From Pseudevernia furfuracea (lineage: Eukaryota; Ascomycota; Lecanoromycetes; Lecanorales; Parmeliaceae): 64,000 nt of DNA. The position numbers were made by a program, and so were the translations under genes. Location of the stretch: contig JAIUPT010000037.1 in assembly GCA_022315425.1 (NCBI GenBank), forward strand, positions 372,001-436,000, given 5' to 3'. Shown in pieces: positions 39,480 to 51,900 of this stretch; within the stretch, counting starts at the first letter, position 1; every line of letters starts with the position of its first letter. The notes under the pieces are model-generated. The model searched no databases, was not told the DNA's origin, and saw only the letters and a program-made list of their open reading frames with translations.

Positions 39480-41452
39480 ATGTGGAAACGTCTCAATAAC
39501 AAAGACCGCCAAACCGAAATCGCGATTGGGAGCCCAACTCTCAATGAGACCACTGCAGACGAAAACACTTTACAAGGCACAACGAATATCAGCAACGGCT
39601 CCTTCAGCATAAGCTCAAGGCCCGCTTTTGGGAGGAAGCGGACTGAGGACGTGCTCAAAGGGCTGCCAGCGCTGCCATTGTACGTCCCCACTTCTAACTA
39701 CCAAACATCCAAGCTGACTCAGAAAGCAACAATTTGCAGGTTTCGGGCGTCACAAATGGCAGACCATTTTCTGAGGCACCTACTGCATCTTCGGTTTACT
39801 CGCAACCTTCACCGGAGCTAAATAACGATTCGACACGGAAGAACGGCCATATATTCAGGTCCTCTTCCCTCTACCCCAACGACGTATCGCCTCCAGGATC
39901 TCCACACATGAACGACGGGGACAATGGCCGAAGTAGGAAAAGCAGCCCAGATGTTTCACCGGTATCAGACTCTCCAAGTCCATTAGTGAATCGATCGCCC
40001 GTCTTCACATCTGGCAGATTCAACAGTAACATACCAGTCGCCAAGAAGACTAGGAAATTCTGGAATCGGCCAAGTACTGATTCTCCAGAACAAGGCTCCA
40101 GTTTGACGCATTGGGATGTGTACTCGGGAGAACCAACGACGAAGGAAAAGGGGAAACCCCCGCAGACGACCCCGAGCGCGGTAAAGTTGAATGCTGAGCC
40201 CAGTCATGGCAGACTCAATGGCAATTTTGAGAGTTTTGGGACTTCTACTCACATAAGTGGTGGTAGTACCATTGGGCGTAAGAGGATCGCAAGTAGGGAT
40301 CTGAACAATGAACCCATCGTCCGACCTGAATGGAGAGGCGCTGGTGGACGTCACAAGATTGTGAATCCACTTCTTGACAAACCCCTCCCCCCGGGAAAGT
40401 CTCCAACCTTTCCTGCAGGCAGTGAAAAACATCAGCAGCATCAGAGAGACCAAGATAGGACAGCCGAGTCTTCAACACCTGGCCGCTCCCCTCAGCAATC
40501 GATGACTCGAACAGCACGACCATATATCACCCTCAATGACAAGGAGGTCAGTCAGTGTGTTACCTCGCCAGATGCTAAGACTGAGAGTTCTCCCGATTCA
40601 AAAAATCCGCCAGCATTTCGGCAAAATACCCAATCTCCAAACCCAGGTTTGTCAACTGATGACGCAAGGTCCCCCCTCGCCCGCAACCCAAGTAATGATG
40701 AAATCCAAGACCAGCGATCGCAAACGCTACCAGACATGCCAAAGACCACTGTGCAGCAAATGCAAGAGATGCGTCCCCAGACCATACCCGACGATGTGCT
40801 GGATAACGGCGACACAAAGCTCGATTCCAGCCAAATCGAGAGCAGATTTCGTGCCGATCTGCAACACGTACATCTTCAAGACCAACCACCCAGTCGTTTC
40901 AGTTCGACAACTTATGCGACTACCACCTACGACAGTCCTCCAACTACTCCAGAACTTGGCTCAAATTCACCAGCCGTGTCCACAATCTCCACAACACCAA
41001 ATTCCATACTCAATAGGAAACGACCTGTGCCACCCGCGGGAATTTCCAACTCAAAGGCCACTGCTCGTAAGCCCACGCCATCAGAGCTGGGTACCCCGAA
41101 GCAGGCACCAGAGGGTAAACGGAAATCTCTGCCAAAATCCCCTCCAGAAGCCGAAGCTACGTCTCGGATCGCAAGCCTTCAAGCCAAGCTAGATAGTCTC
41201 CGTCAACGGAGAAACAATCTGCAGACCATCATCCACGAGCTCACAAACGTTGTGCAACCAAGCTCTATTGCATATGATATGGCTTCGAGGCAGGAAATCA
41301 GGAGGACCGTCGATAATATGAGTGGAGAGCTTGCAGAGGTCGTAAAAGATGAGCATGAGACGGGTCTCAAGTTGCATCGAGCGCTAAAACGGGATGATAA
41401 ATTCGCAGCATATGAGCCCACAAGTATCTGGGTTAGAAGGGTGACCAGCTGA
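39480..41452 (+). CDS. Disordered protein with C-terminal coiled coil
   Basis: Two exons, 39480-39679 and 39727-41452 (47-nt intron with CTGAC branch site and AAAG acceptor), giving 641 aa. The first 540 residues are low-complexity, rich in Ser, Pro, Asn and Arg, with many SP/TP sites. About residues 545-580 form a coiled coil (RIASLQAKLDSLRQRRNNLQ), followed by a conserved-looking C-terminus (SGELAEVVKDEHETGLKLHR, ending IWVRRVTS). I recognise the arrangement as conserved in filamentous ascomycetes but know no function. A later acceptor (39739) would throw the rest out of frame, so I used the earlier AAAG. Confidence 0.78.
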
Positions 41453-41819
41453 CGCATTTACAGCGGTGCTGCATGTTTGCAATGGTATTGGAGTCCTAGG
41501 TTCTAGGAAGCATAACTCCAGGTCTTGTGTATAATACGGAGGGATCTCGAACAAAAATGGCCTGCTCGCAATTGCAAAATAGGTAGACGTACTTTTCAAG
41601 TACTGTAAGATGACCACGTAATTATCTGTTTAGTCCATGATCCTTCGTTGTGATTCCTCACAATAGAGCCTGTAGTAGCTGAATGATGAGCAGGTCATTG
41701 ATGCATACCCTCGTCAAATATTGCAAGACTTGAGTGAGTGCCTGAGGTAAACCCAGTGAGCTTCATTCAGGGCTTCAACTCGTTGTGGTATCTTGGCGCC
41801 TAGCCCCCAATAACACCCG
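41453..41819. other. convergent intergenic region
   Basis: Between the coiled-coil protein gene (+) and TMA7 (-). No gene seen. Confidence 0.5.
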
Positions 41820-42144
41820 CTACTTCTTCCCGGATTTCTTGATGCCCTGCTGTCCTGCATTCAGTGGTCCCTTTCCCTTTGCCTTCTCGGCCATCTCTTT
41901 CTGCGCCTTCGCGTCTAGCGGCACGGATTAGCCACGACCTCGTCGGCAAAGAGCTGAGATGGCCTACCAGCCTTCTGCTTCTCTCTATATGCAACCTCGT
42001 CCTCGTCCAGATCTTTCTTCTCCTTCTTGGGGGCCTTGAGAGGCTTGGCCTTACCACCTTGTAGTAGTAAAGATACAGGATTAGTTTGTGCATGAGTGTT
42101 TCAGGTCGCTGGTCATGAATACCTTCTCTGCTATTTCCTCCCAT
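41820..42144 (-). CDS. TMA7: Translation machinery-associated protein TMA7
   Basis: Three exons, 42123-42144, 41968-42057 and 41820-41914, encoding only 68 aa, so the gene is easily missed. The protein starts MGGNSREGGKAKPLKAPKKE, continues with KKDLDEDEVAYREKQKA and ends KGPLNAGQQGIKKSGKK. That is the complete TMA7/CCDC72 signature, and yeast TMA7 is 64 aa. It associates with ribosomes; its precise job is poorly known. Reading straight through the introns gives an unrelated 114-aa frame, which I rejected. It is divergent from PRP4 (gap 318 bp). Confidence 0.95.
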
Positions 42145-42462
42145 CTTGATGAAGATTCGATACGCTGGAGACTTTTGCGGTATCTGCTATGGTCGACAGT
42201 TGAAGGTAGAGATGTGAAGTTCACTGAAAATGAATACGACGTTGTGTATTTGATGGGAAGTCAGCAGTAGCCGGGTAAACCTCGGTGGATGGTCACTTTT
42301 GACCAGGCCGAGGTGTTATGTGGATAATGCATCGTAGTGCTGGGAGGAGATCTTTCACCAGTTGCCAAAAGCCTCACCACAGTCTGGCATCAGTGGCTAA
42401 TTTACTATCAATCACCAAATACAGATAGACTCTGTTCTAGGGACCCTTGTCACCGGCTTACG
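42145..42462. promoter_or_regulatory. divergent promoter region
   Basis: 318 bp shared by TMA7 (-) and PRP4 (+). No motif assigned. Confidence 0.4.
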
Positions 42463-45244
42463 ATGTCTACTCCTTCATTATCACCGCCGTCTGAGGGTGA
42501 AATAGTCGAGTCAGACTTAGAGAAGGCAACTACAGCAACTGTTTCAAAGAAAGGCAACAGCGTTGACCGTTCATTCAGAACACGTGTATCAGTCTCTCGA
42601 TCTCCTTCACCCATCAGATCCCCCAGACGTAACAAGTCTCGCACCGATTCTCGGTCACCCTACAGAGAAGGTCAGGGAGCGAAGCGCCTTGTTGACGATG
42701 ACCACTACGATCGCTCGCGGAACGATCCCCGTCGTTTCAAAGTCCGCTACGAAGACCATTCGCATCGCTCTAGGTCAAACGCGCACGGATCCTATCATGA
42801 CTCAAATCGATCCGATGGTCCATACACTAGCGTTCGCTACGAAGAACAAGATGCAAATGGGCGGCTGCGGAGCAAGCGGCCAAGTATGCGGAGCCAGTCT
42901 CCTATGCACGGCCGTTTCAGGCGAGAAGGAGCTCGTGAGCATCATGCGGGAGAAGATCGGGACCGTCATCGGCGTGAGCAAGGTGACAGAGGGTACAGAG
43001 AAAGTCAGAGCAGGCTTTCGAGAGAACAGTCAGTGAGCGATCGGGGTCACTCCCCAGTTGCTGCTGCACAATTGAAACGAGAGGCTGAAACTCGAACCAA
43101 TCAGATACAGCGTATTAACACTTCTGCTAAAGAACAGAGGGATTCCCCAACTGAGTACGTCCAATCTTCTCTAGCCCCGCAGTTTGCTGATGGCAAGAAT
43201 GATAGCACTGCGGAGAAAGATGGCACCAACGCGGATAGAATCTCGCAACCCACAAGTACGCAGCCAGCCGATGAGGCCACCTTGATCGAGGAGCGTCGCA
43301 AACGGCGTGAAGCTATCAAGGCTAGGCATAGAGGTCAAGCAACACCATTGCTGGTTCAGGCTTTAGCGTTAGATACTACCTCTACACCATCGACACCAAA
43401 GTCGACCATAATCCCGGAAGATAATCCTGCCCAAGGTAAGCTGTATTGCTTTTGGTTGGTTGCACCCGCTAATACGTGACGATTAGCGTCCCCCCCAAAA
43501 AGTCCTCTTCTTACCTCCAAAGTCACATCGGGACAGGAATCACCTACCGACTTCGTGGTCTTTAAGGATATCGACCTTGCTAACAGTAGCACCGTGGCGA
43601 GCGGGCCCACTCAGGAAGATGAGCCTTCTGCGGCTGACTATGATCCTACTATGGATATGCAAGAAGATAAGATGCGCCACGACGAGCACCAGCGTAAAGA
43701 CGAGATGCCCTCTGGGGCTTACGATGAGACGGCAACGGTAGACCACGATGTTCTGATACCTGACATAGATATCCAAGAGTCAGTTGAGAAGAAAACAGAG
43801 GGCGGATTGGACATGTTTGCCGAAGATGATGAGTTTGATATGTTTGCGGAAATTCCGGCCGCATCAAGGAAGTTAGAGAAAGAAGCCGCTAAAGCTGTAC
43901 CCATACCTCAAGCCAAAGCACTTGACATGAGTATGCTTGATGACTGGGATGACCCCGAAGGCTACTACAAAGTCATCCTGGGCGAACTTCTCGACGGGCG
44001 TTATCATGTTCAATCTAATCTGGGTAAGGGTATGTTTTCTGGAGTAGTGCGAGCGACCGATCAAAACACCAAGCGCCTCGTAGCTATCAAGCTTATCAGG
44101 AACAATGAGACGATGTAAGGACATCCCATCCCGTGATTATCGCATCTGGCGCTGAGATCGTTCCCAGGAAGAAGGCTGGACTCAAAGAGATTGAGATACT
44201 CCAGAAACTTTCGCACGCGGATCCAGAGGACAAGAAGCACATGATAAGACTTGAGCGTTGTTTTGAACACAAAAACCACTTATGCATGGTCTTTGAGAAT
44301 TTAAGGTAATAAGAGAAGTGTTTCACTTAGAACTATCATCCGATCTCATCGCTAACGCCGTCAGTATCAATCTACGTGAAGTCTTGAAAAAATTCGGTAG
44401 AGACGTGGGCATAAATCTGAGAGCGGTCAGAGCGTACGCACAGCAGATGTTTTTGGGCTTGGGCCTCCTAAGGAAATGCAACATCCTTCATGCAGACCTT
44501 AAGCCGGACAATGTGCTCGTGAGTGACTGGCCCTTACAATATTGGCTTAAATGCGCTAATCCGTTCAAGGTCAACGAGTCACGCAACGTGCTGAAAATTT
44601 GCGATCTTGGTTCTGCGTCTGATGCGTCCGAGAATGAAATTACGCAGTACCTTGTTAGTCGTTTCTACCGGGCCCCGGAAATCAGTAGGTGTTTGTTGAT
44701 GCCGCCGCAGACCGGAACACTGATCAAAATTCACAGTTCTCGGAATGCCTTATGATTTTGGAATTGACGTATGGTCAATCGGATGCACCCTTTTCGAGCT
44801 CTATACTGGAAAGATTCTGTTCACCGGACGTAGCAACAACCAAATGCTACGTGCAATCATGGAGTGTCGAGGCAAATTCAGCCACAAGATACTCCGAAAA
44901 GCTCAGTTCGCGGCCTTTCATTTCGATGATTTATTGAATTTCAGAAGCGTTGAAAAGGACAAATTGACGGGCAAGGTAGGCTCAGTCCTGAACGCTTCTA
45001 GCTCGGATAATCAGGCAGCTGACTTTTGCAAAAGGACGTTGTTCGGATCATGAGCTTCTCCAAGCCTACACGTGACCTTAAAACTAGATTGATGGCCAAT
45101 GTAAAGGGTCTGAATGATGGTGAGATCAAAGACTTAAATGCGTTCGTGGATCTGCTGGATCGTTGTCTCTCCTTGAATCCCGAGAGACGATGTACACCTG
45201 CGGAAGCATTGCGACACCCGTTTATTACGAGGACGAAGGGATGA
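42463..45244 (+). CDS. PRP4: Pre-mRNA-processing kinase Prp4 (PRPF4B)
   Basis: Seven exons: 42463-43435, 43487-44114, 44168-44305, 44365-44518, 44570-44684, 44737-44975 and 45035-45244, giving 818 aa. The N-terminal half is RS/RD/RE-rich (SVSRSPSPIRSPRRNKSR and later runs), as in spliceosomal kinases. The kinase domain begins near residue 490: the GKGMFSGVV loop, HADLKPDNVL (622-631, Asp624 catalytic), DLG in place of DFG (643-645), then VSRFYRAPEI and DVWSIGCTLFELYTG, ending LNPERRCTPAEALRHPFI. All are diagnostic of Prp4, which phosphorylates tri-snRNP proteins to activate the spliceosome. The family's DLG is normal. It is the last gene before the AT-rich island. Confidence 0.95.
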
Positions 45245-47070
45245 ACTGACGATTGAAAGATCTCCGAGCGCAATGTATACGTACACACAATAGGTCGAGA
45301 ACTTGAAGCAGTAATATATACACGGGACGATCGTGGTATCTGTTTATAAACGAATCTTGCCCTTGTGTGTCAAGATTATCTTCGGATAGTGTAGAGTAAT
45401 TAAAAAAAAATCTATATTAAGGGCGCTAGATGTCAAGATTATGTGATAGAGCACTTAGTTATAATGACTATAGAGTACTACGAGTAAAGAACGAATATTA
45501 ATTTAAAAGTTATTTATTTTATTAGGGTATTGCTACGTGTATATTCTCTTTTACTATACTCGTTGTTATCTAGTAATGTAACACTTGAAATATAGATGTG
45601 AAACACGTTGATTAATTAAAGTTCCAAGTGCAGCGAGAAGTCGTATACAAAATCCATCTCGGCTAGCGTCGGACTTAAGCTTAGTAATCCCGAGCGTCGA
45701 GTTACTAAAGTGAAAAGAATATAAAGATTTTAACACTTTCACACGAACGCTGCGCTGAAAATAAGAAGAAACGATTTTGTTAAAATTCGAAATGAATAAG
45801 CGCCAAGGCTTGACATGGCTTGGCGTCACGTGATGAACGCTAGTGCGCTCGAATATATAGTCGTTCTTGTCTTTATAGAACTTTATAGATAATATAACTA
45901 CTATACGTTCTATCTTATATTTTAACAGATTATGAATTCGAGCTTTATTCGACAATCGTTATAATTACAATTAATCGATTATTATCTATCTTACGACTAT
46001 ATTTAACTTTTTGATATCTTTAATATCTATTAAAATATGAGATAGAACGTATAGTAGTTATATTATCTATAAAGTTTTATAAAGATAAGAGCGACTATAT
46101 ATTCGAGCGCACTAAATTTTATCACGTAACGTCAAGTTATATCAAGTCTTAACACTTAATTATCTCGAATTTTAATACTTTTCTTCGCTTAAAAGCTTTT
46201 AAACGTTAAATAATTAAAGTGAAACTAGCGCTAAGTAGTTAAGATAAAACGAGTTAATATTAAATTATTAACGTAAAAAATATAATTTTTTCGAATATTT
46301 TCTTGACTTTTTATACACTCAGAAGAAAAATATAAAACTCGAAGTTCGCGAAGTTAAAAATCTTAATTGAATTAGATCGAATATCGAGTAATAAAAGTGA
46401 AGAATTGAAATTTAAAAACGACTATATCAAATTCGAAGAAATTATGATTCATTATTTAAAATTTCATTTTTCGAAAAAAAGCGATTTTTTGAAAATTTTC
46501 TTTAAACATTATCTAATGCATATTAAATTTTAGTTAAAATAAGATCGAAGAATATATATGAGAGTAAAGAATAATTAAAAGAAATTCTCTTAATTATATA
46601 CGATTAAGAGAACGCTAAGAAATTTATAAAATAAGAGTTATATCTCGAATCGAAAGTTGAGCGTTTCGACGTTACGTTTTTATAAATAATAAATATATAA
46701 TTTCAAATTTAAAGTAAGCGTAATTAATAATCACTCGATAGAGATTTAAGTTATTAATGTCGATAAATATAATAGTCTCAAAGTGCGATATTAATAAAGA
46801 ATTTAATAAGTTAATGAAGATTATAATATTAAATTTGATATTAAGACTCAGCGATTAACGACAAACGATAAATAAATAAATTATTCGAAATACGAAAATT
46901 AATAAAATGCTTCTCTAAAGCTAACGACGACTTCTCTTAATAAGTCGTCTTATAGACGATGCGATCTATAAACGATATTTTAGTTTAATCAACTCGCGAA
47001 ATTTCTTAAACTTGTTCTTAAATAAGACTTTAATGAGCTCGTTAATTATTTATTTATTAATAAATATATA
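45245..47070. other. AT-rich non-coding region with decayed retroelement pieces
   Basis: Beyond the PRP4 3' end the sequence turns strongly AT-rich at about 45400. No intact gene. It holds a long inverted repeat (45770-46190). It also holds a piece (about 46390-46500) whose reverse complement resembles the 3' non-coding part of the copia element at 62270-62420 (TTCGAATTTGATATAGTCGT). It is therefore an older, opposite-facing relative. Confidence 0.65.
45770..46190. repeat. Inverted repeat of LTR-like arms
   Basis: Left arm about 45770-45925, right arm about 46030-46190, loop about 100 bp. The inner 115 bp match closely (GTGCGCTCGAATATATAGTC and ATAATATAACTACTATACGT in one arm, their complements in the other). 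Both arms carry a GTCACGTGAT/ATAGTCGYTCTT pattern like the copia LTR at 47071, so they look like two old LTRs facing each other. Confidence 0.7.
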
Positions 47071-47192
47071 TGTCAAAATTCGGGTCACGTGACATGGTCA
47101 CGTGATGCGCTAAGGCGCATCCTCATAGTCGCTCTTTACTCTCGTAACATTCTATAGTTAACAACTAAGTGTCCTACCACCTATTCTTGACA
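47071..47192 (+). repeat. Copia 5' LTR
   Basis: 122 bp, TGTCAAAATTCGG ... TATTCTTGACA. Differs from the 3' LTR by about one base. It includes a nested palindrome GTCACGTGAC...GTCACGTGAT. The sequence immediately after (GGTTATGAACCCGGGC) is the candidate primer-binding site. Confidence 0.92.
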
Positions 47193-47660
47193 GGTTATGA
47201 ACCCGGGCTTGCTCGGCGACTGTTTCACTTATACCCTATGCCTATCAGAGCCACAGTGACCTCTAAGCATCACGAGTTCATCGTAATGAACGCCGCGACA
47301 GCTATGAGACTCTATTTTTCAATCTTCTTGAGATGAACATTGTCCTCTATAAAATGATCGTCTTTGGAATTCGAAGGGCTGAGAGTCCTATCGCAAATCG
47401 ACCCTCGACATATCGAATCTAATCGAACGCCGAACGTCGAACTCGTCATACGACCGTGCGATCGAATTTCACTAAGGTCTCTGAAACATTGTCAGCTTCC
47501 CTGCGTAAGACACGTTAAACACGTTCAACGAGAATATTTCTCTCGCGATATATATCGCTTTAGCGTTGATAAAGCGTTTACGTGAATCGAATTAATTATA
47601 ACGACTCAAGAGGCTGAACTTCAGCATCAAATCGTCTGATCACACTTTAGAGTTGATTAG

Positions 47661-47904
47661 TTATCGACAAATCTTTACTCAGAGCGCGTATACGTCTGTT
47701 GAGGGTTAAAACAACAAGAATTTCTTGTTGAGATAGATCTTTCGATCTTATAAGTTCTCTAAAGAAGAGAGCTGAGGTCTAGTTATCGATAAATCTTCAC
47801 TCAGAGCGCGTATACGCCTATTAAGGGTCAAAACAATAAGGATTTCTTGTTGAGATAGATCTTTCGACCTTATAAGTCCTTTAAAGAAGAGGGCTGGGGC
47901 CCAG
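47661..47904. repeat. 122-bp tandem duplication in copia leader
   Basis: Two adjacent copies, the first from 47661 and the second from 47783, both containing CTCAGAGCGCGTATACG and TTTCTTGTTGAGATAGATCT. The copies differ mainly by C/T and G/A changes. Confidence 0.85.
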
Positions 47905-48918
47905 TCATCGAATTCTTTTTATCGTCATTCGACTTTATTCTATCGTCGAATATGACTTCATCTCACGACGACAGTCATCGAAGCGACTATTTTAAATTCG
48001 AGTTTCTGTCGAAGACTCAGCATAAGAAGAACGTTATTCCCCTTCGAAGATCTATACGTCTTTAGTAATTGTCTTCGATATAGTCTCAGCGAAAATTAGA
48101 TCAATTCAAATCTTTCTTATCTCTAAGTATCTTTTATCTCAATAACATCGTTCGTATCTATCGAAGATTCAAGCACAAGCACTTTTTATTTCTCGTATAA
48201 GAACTCGAAGATCAGCAGCAAAAGTTATCAGATATCGATAAGACTCTCGAGAATTCTAACGAAGATCAGAGCATCTATTTTATTCTCACTGCTTTCGCGA
48301 ACGTTAGTAGTGTCGACTTTCAATTCGAAGTTAACGAAGATATTCTTAGTGTCTCAAGTGACACTAAGTTATTCGATCTTCGTGTCAAAAGTTCTCTAAA
48401 TCTCACTTCTTCGACTTCGACTTCTTCGACTTTAAGATCTTCGTTCTCTATCGTCTTAATTATCTCTCAAGCTGAGTCTTTCGTTTGAGCATTATCGTCG
48501 TCACTATTTATATCGTACGTGTCGTTCTCAGAAACCTTCTTAGTAATTCTTAACATCTATGATCGACGAAGAATCAAGCGCATAAGGCGTCGCAAGAAAC
48601 ATGTCAGCTTTAATAATTTTAGCGACTGATTCCCTCGAAGAAAGAAGCGCTTTCTCTCTAAATTTTATTATTATTTTAAAGTTTAATCTAAAATATCGTC
48701 GATGAAAGCAGAATATCAACAATTAATTGATGCTTAACAATCTTGTTTTCTTTAATACGATCATTAGTTATAGAGTCTGTATCGTTATCTTTTATCGTCT
48801 CGAAGATAACGATCGCGAACTCGTTAAAGTCGAATTTGACGATAAAGACTCTCAGATTATACTCGATGTCTTGATCAAGAACTATTAATCTAAGAGCACG
48901 AATCTCTATAGAGAATTA

Positions 48919-51900
48919 ATGCGTCAAATATTCGATCTCACTCTTGAAAAAGAGAGAATTCGTCAATATAAAAAGAACTTTCGCAAGATTATCTTCGATA
49001 TCATCAGTCTTTATAAATCTCTCGTCATTTCGAAGTCTCTGCGAATTCTAATTTTTCTTATAAGACTTGACGACTCTTACGACATGTTCGAGTCAAGTTA
49101 TATTCAAAATCATAATCTCTTTGAGAACAAGTTCGTTAAGTTTTAAGAGATTGTCGTGATCGTCGTGAACGAAGAAGTTAGAATCTTCTTTAAAGAAGAA
49201 GAATTAGTTATATATATCGTTCGTAACGATAAGAGCAAAGGCAAACAAGCTGCTTTTAATAACCTCGGCGACTTTGACATTAATCGTAAGATCTGCTCTT
49301 CGTGTAAGGCAGCTAATCGCAAATGTAGATATTTTTTTATCAAATACTAAATCAAGTTCTTTTATCTCAAGTCTAAGAAATTCATAACGAAAGAAAAAAA
49401 GAAGAAGAAGATAAAGATCTTCGACTTCGAGAATAAATCTTCAAGCAATAAGCGTAAGCGTATCGAAGAGACGTCTTTTAATGTCTCTGCTTCAGAAGAG
49501 AACGATTATCTCAATATCAATTATATCTTTTTAAAGAAACTAAACTTCATTATGCACTATTCGAATATCAATCCGAACGACTTCAATATCCTCGATGCGG
49601 CTAATGATCAAGTCATTAATCTAATCGTCACGAAAGCTCTCGAACATAGTCTTATAACTGCGAATTTCGTGAATCTTCTTATTCGAGTCGTCGTAGATTT
49701 AGACTACTCTCGTTATTCTTTCGCGGATCGTTCGATATTTATTATCTACGAAAAGATTTATTCTCGATCGATCAAGAACATCGAGAGAAGCGAAGTGCAG
49801 TCTTAAGACTGTGACATTATTAATCTCGACTGTGTGATTAGGGGAGAGTATATGACAGTCACTCTACGAAATGTCTTATATGTGCTCGATATGAGCGTCA
49901 ACCTTCTCTCGATCGATAAACTCCTAAACTTCGACATCGCTATCTTCTTTTATAAGACAGAATACACTCTTATCAAGAACGATTTAAAGCTTATCGATAC
50001 TCGTAATCGTGATCTCTTCTTTTTGAATCTCTAACAGAGTCGAAACAGTGCTCTAATCGCCTATAATGTGCTCTCGAATCTTATTTATCAACTCTAACAT
50101 GCTCGCATAAGTCATTTGAATTAGAACAATCTGAATAAGCTCTCAAATATAATCGTTGAGATGAACTTCATCAAGAACATTGCGAAGAAGTATATCTGCG
50201 AATACTGTGTTATGAAACGTTAAAAGACTATCTCTTATGATAGTCTCACAGAGTCAAAAACGCAGTCTGACGAATTTGTTTATAGTAATCTCGTAGAGTC
50301 TCTATTCTCTACTGAATTTAATAACTATAAATACTTTATAACATTTAAGGATAATTTTATCTTTTACTCTGAAGTGTACTATATTCGTCATAAAAGTGAA
50401 ACGTTTATTATGTTCTTACGTTTTAAAGTCTTTCTAGAGTCACGAGACTATAAGATCTATCGTATTCGCCTCGACAATAAGAGAGAGTATATGTTTAAGG
50501 TCTTCTTAAATTATCTCCTTTAGTGCGGAATCAGATAGAAGCTCACTGTATCTAGGAACTTCGAAATGAACGAGGCGATCGAACGTTTTGAGCAAATCTT
50601 GTTATATAAGATACATCTTATACTGCTAAGTTCTCAGCTTAACAAGTCTTTCTGATTCGAAATCGTGATCATTATCAATTATTTGATATTGCGATCCCTC
50701 AACGTTCGAATCATTATAACGTTATTTGAGACTTTTCATTATCGAAAGCTCATTTTATTTCATCTGCGAACGATTAATTTCATCGTCTATGCATTGAAGC
50801 GTATTTAAAAGAAACTCGTGAATAAAAGCGAAAAGTGTGTTCTTTTAAGATATGAAGAGAAGTTCATTTTTCGTCTATATAATCTCATCAAGAAAAAGAT
50901 TATTCGAGTTAATAATATTCACTTCGTTAAGAAGCGTTCCTTGATTGTGAATCTCGAAGAAAAGACGAACGCTTATAAGTCCTCGATTAAGCGACAACGT
51001 CTTTATATATTAATATTCGCTGTAAGGAAGACACTTAATGAATAGCGTATTACTAACATTTCGAAAGACATCATCTCTATTATAAAGTTCTCAACGACTG
51101 CATCTGCATCTGCAATAAACAGATCAAGATCAAATTTTCTATGATCAGCTGAAAAGCAGACGTCTATATCAAAGCTCTCGTCCCTCGCATGAGTCGTATC
51201 ATCGATCGCGTTCGCGCGAGCCTCTCGATTAATTGTTACATTATCAGCTATCGAAAGAATAACTCGTTCCCTCACTGTCATCGAAATAATTCGCGAAGAT
51301 CTCGAGTTAAGTGCGATTCAAAGAATACTTCTTGATTATTTCGACACTACGATTTCGAATCTACGAGATCTATTATCTAACTCTCTCTCGAGAACATTCG
51401 CGATCTTTGCGTTACTAACGAATCATGTTAATAAGTCGAATATTTTCGAGTCGACGACCTATTAATAGACCATTTTCAATCAACTCTCTCGTATACACTG
51501 AGAGCTCGTTATGCAAGACGAATATAAATCTCTTATGAATAATAATACTTGATGTCTGATTCAGACGTCTTCAGATGCTCATATTCTAAGAGATCGTTAA
51601 ATTTACATCGTGAAGCGAGACTCCGCTAAGAAAGTCACTCGTTATAAGACTCGTTAAGTGATTCGAGGATTCGAACAGTAGAAGGGTCGTGACTATTATA
51701 ACACGTTCGTCTTAGTGATCAAGCTTATGAGTTATAAGGCGATCTTTGTTCTAATAGCGATCTTGAACTAAAACGTGAAACAAATGAACGTCAAAATCGT
51801 CTTTCTCTACGATAACGTTCAAGAGACGATTTATGTACGATAGCTCGATGATTTCAACAAGAACGATATCAAAGTTTACAAGCTAAATAAGACTCTCTAT

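Noticed and set aside
41800..42144. 114-aa minus-strand ORF as a novel Arg-rich protein
   Set aside because: Splicing two introns gives a complete TMA7 instead.
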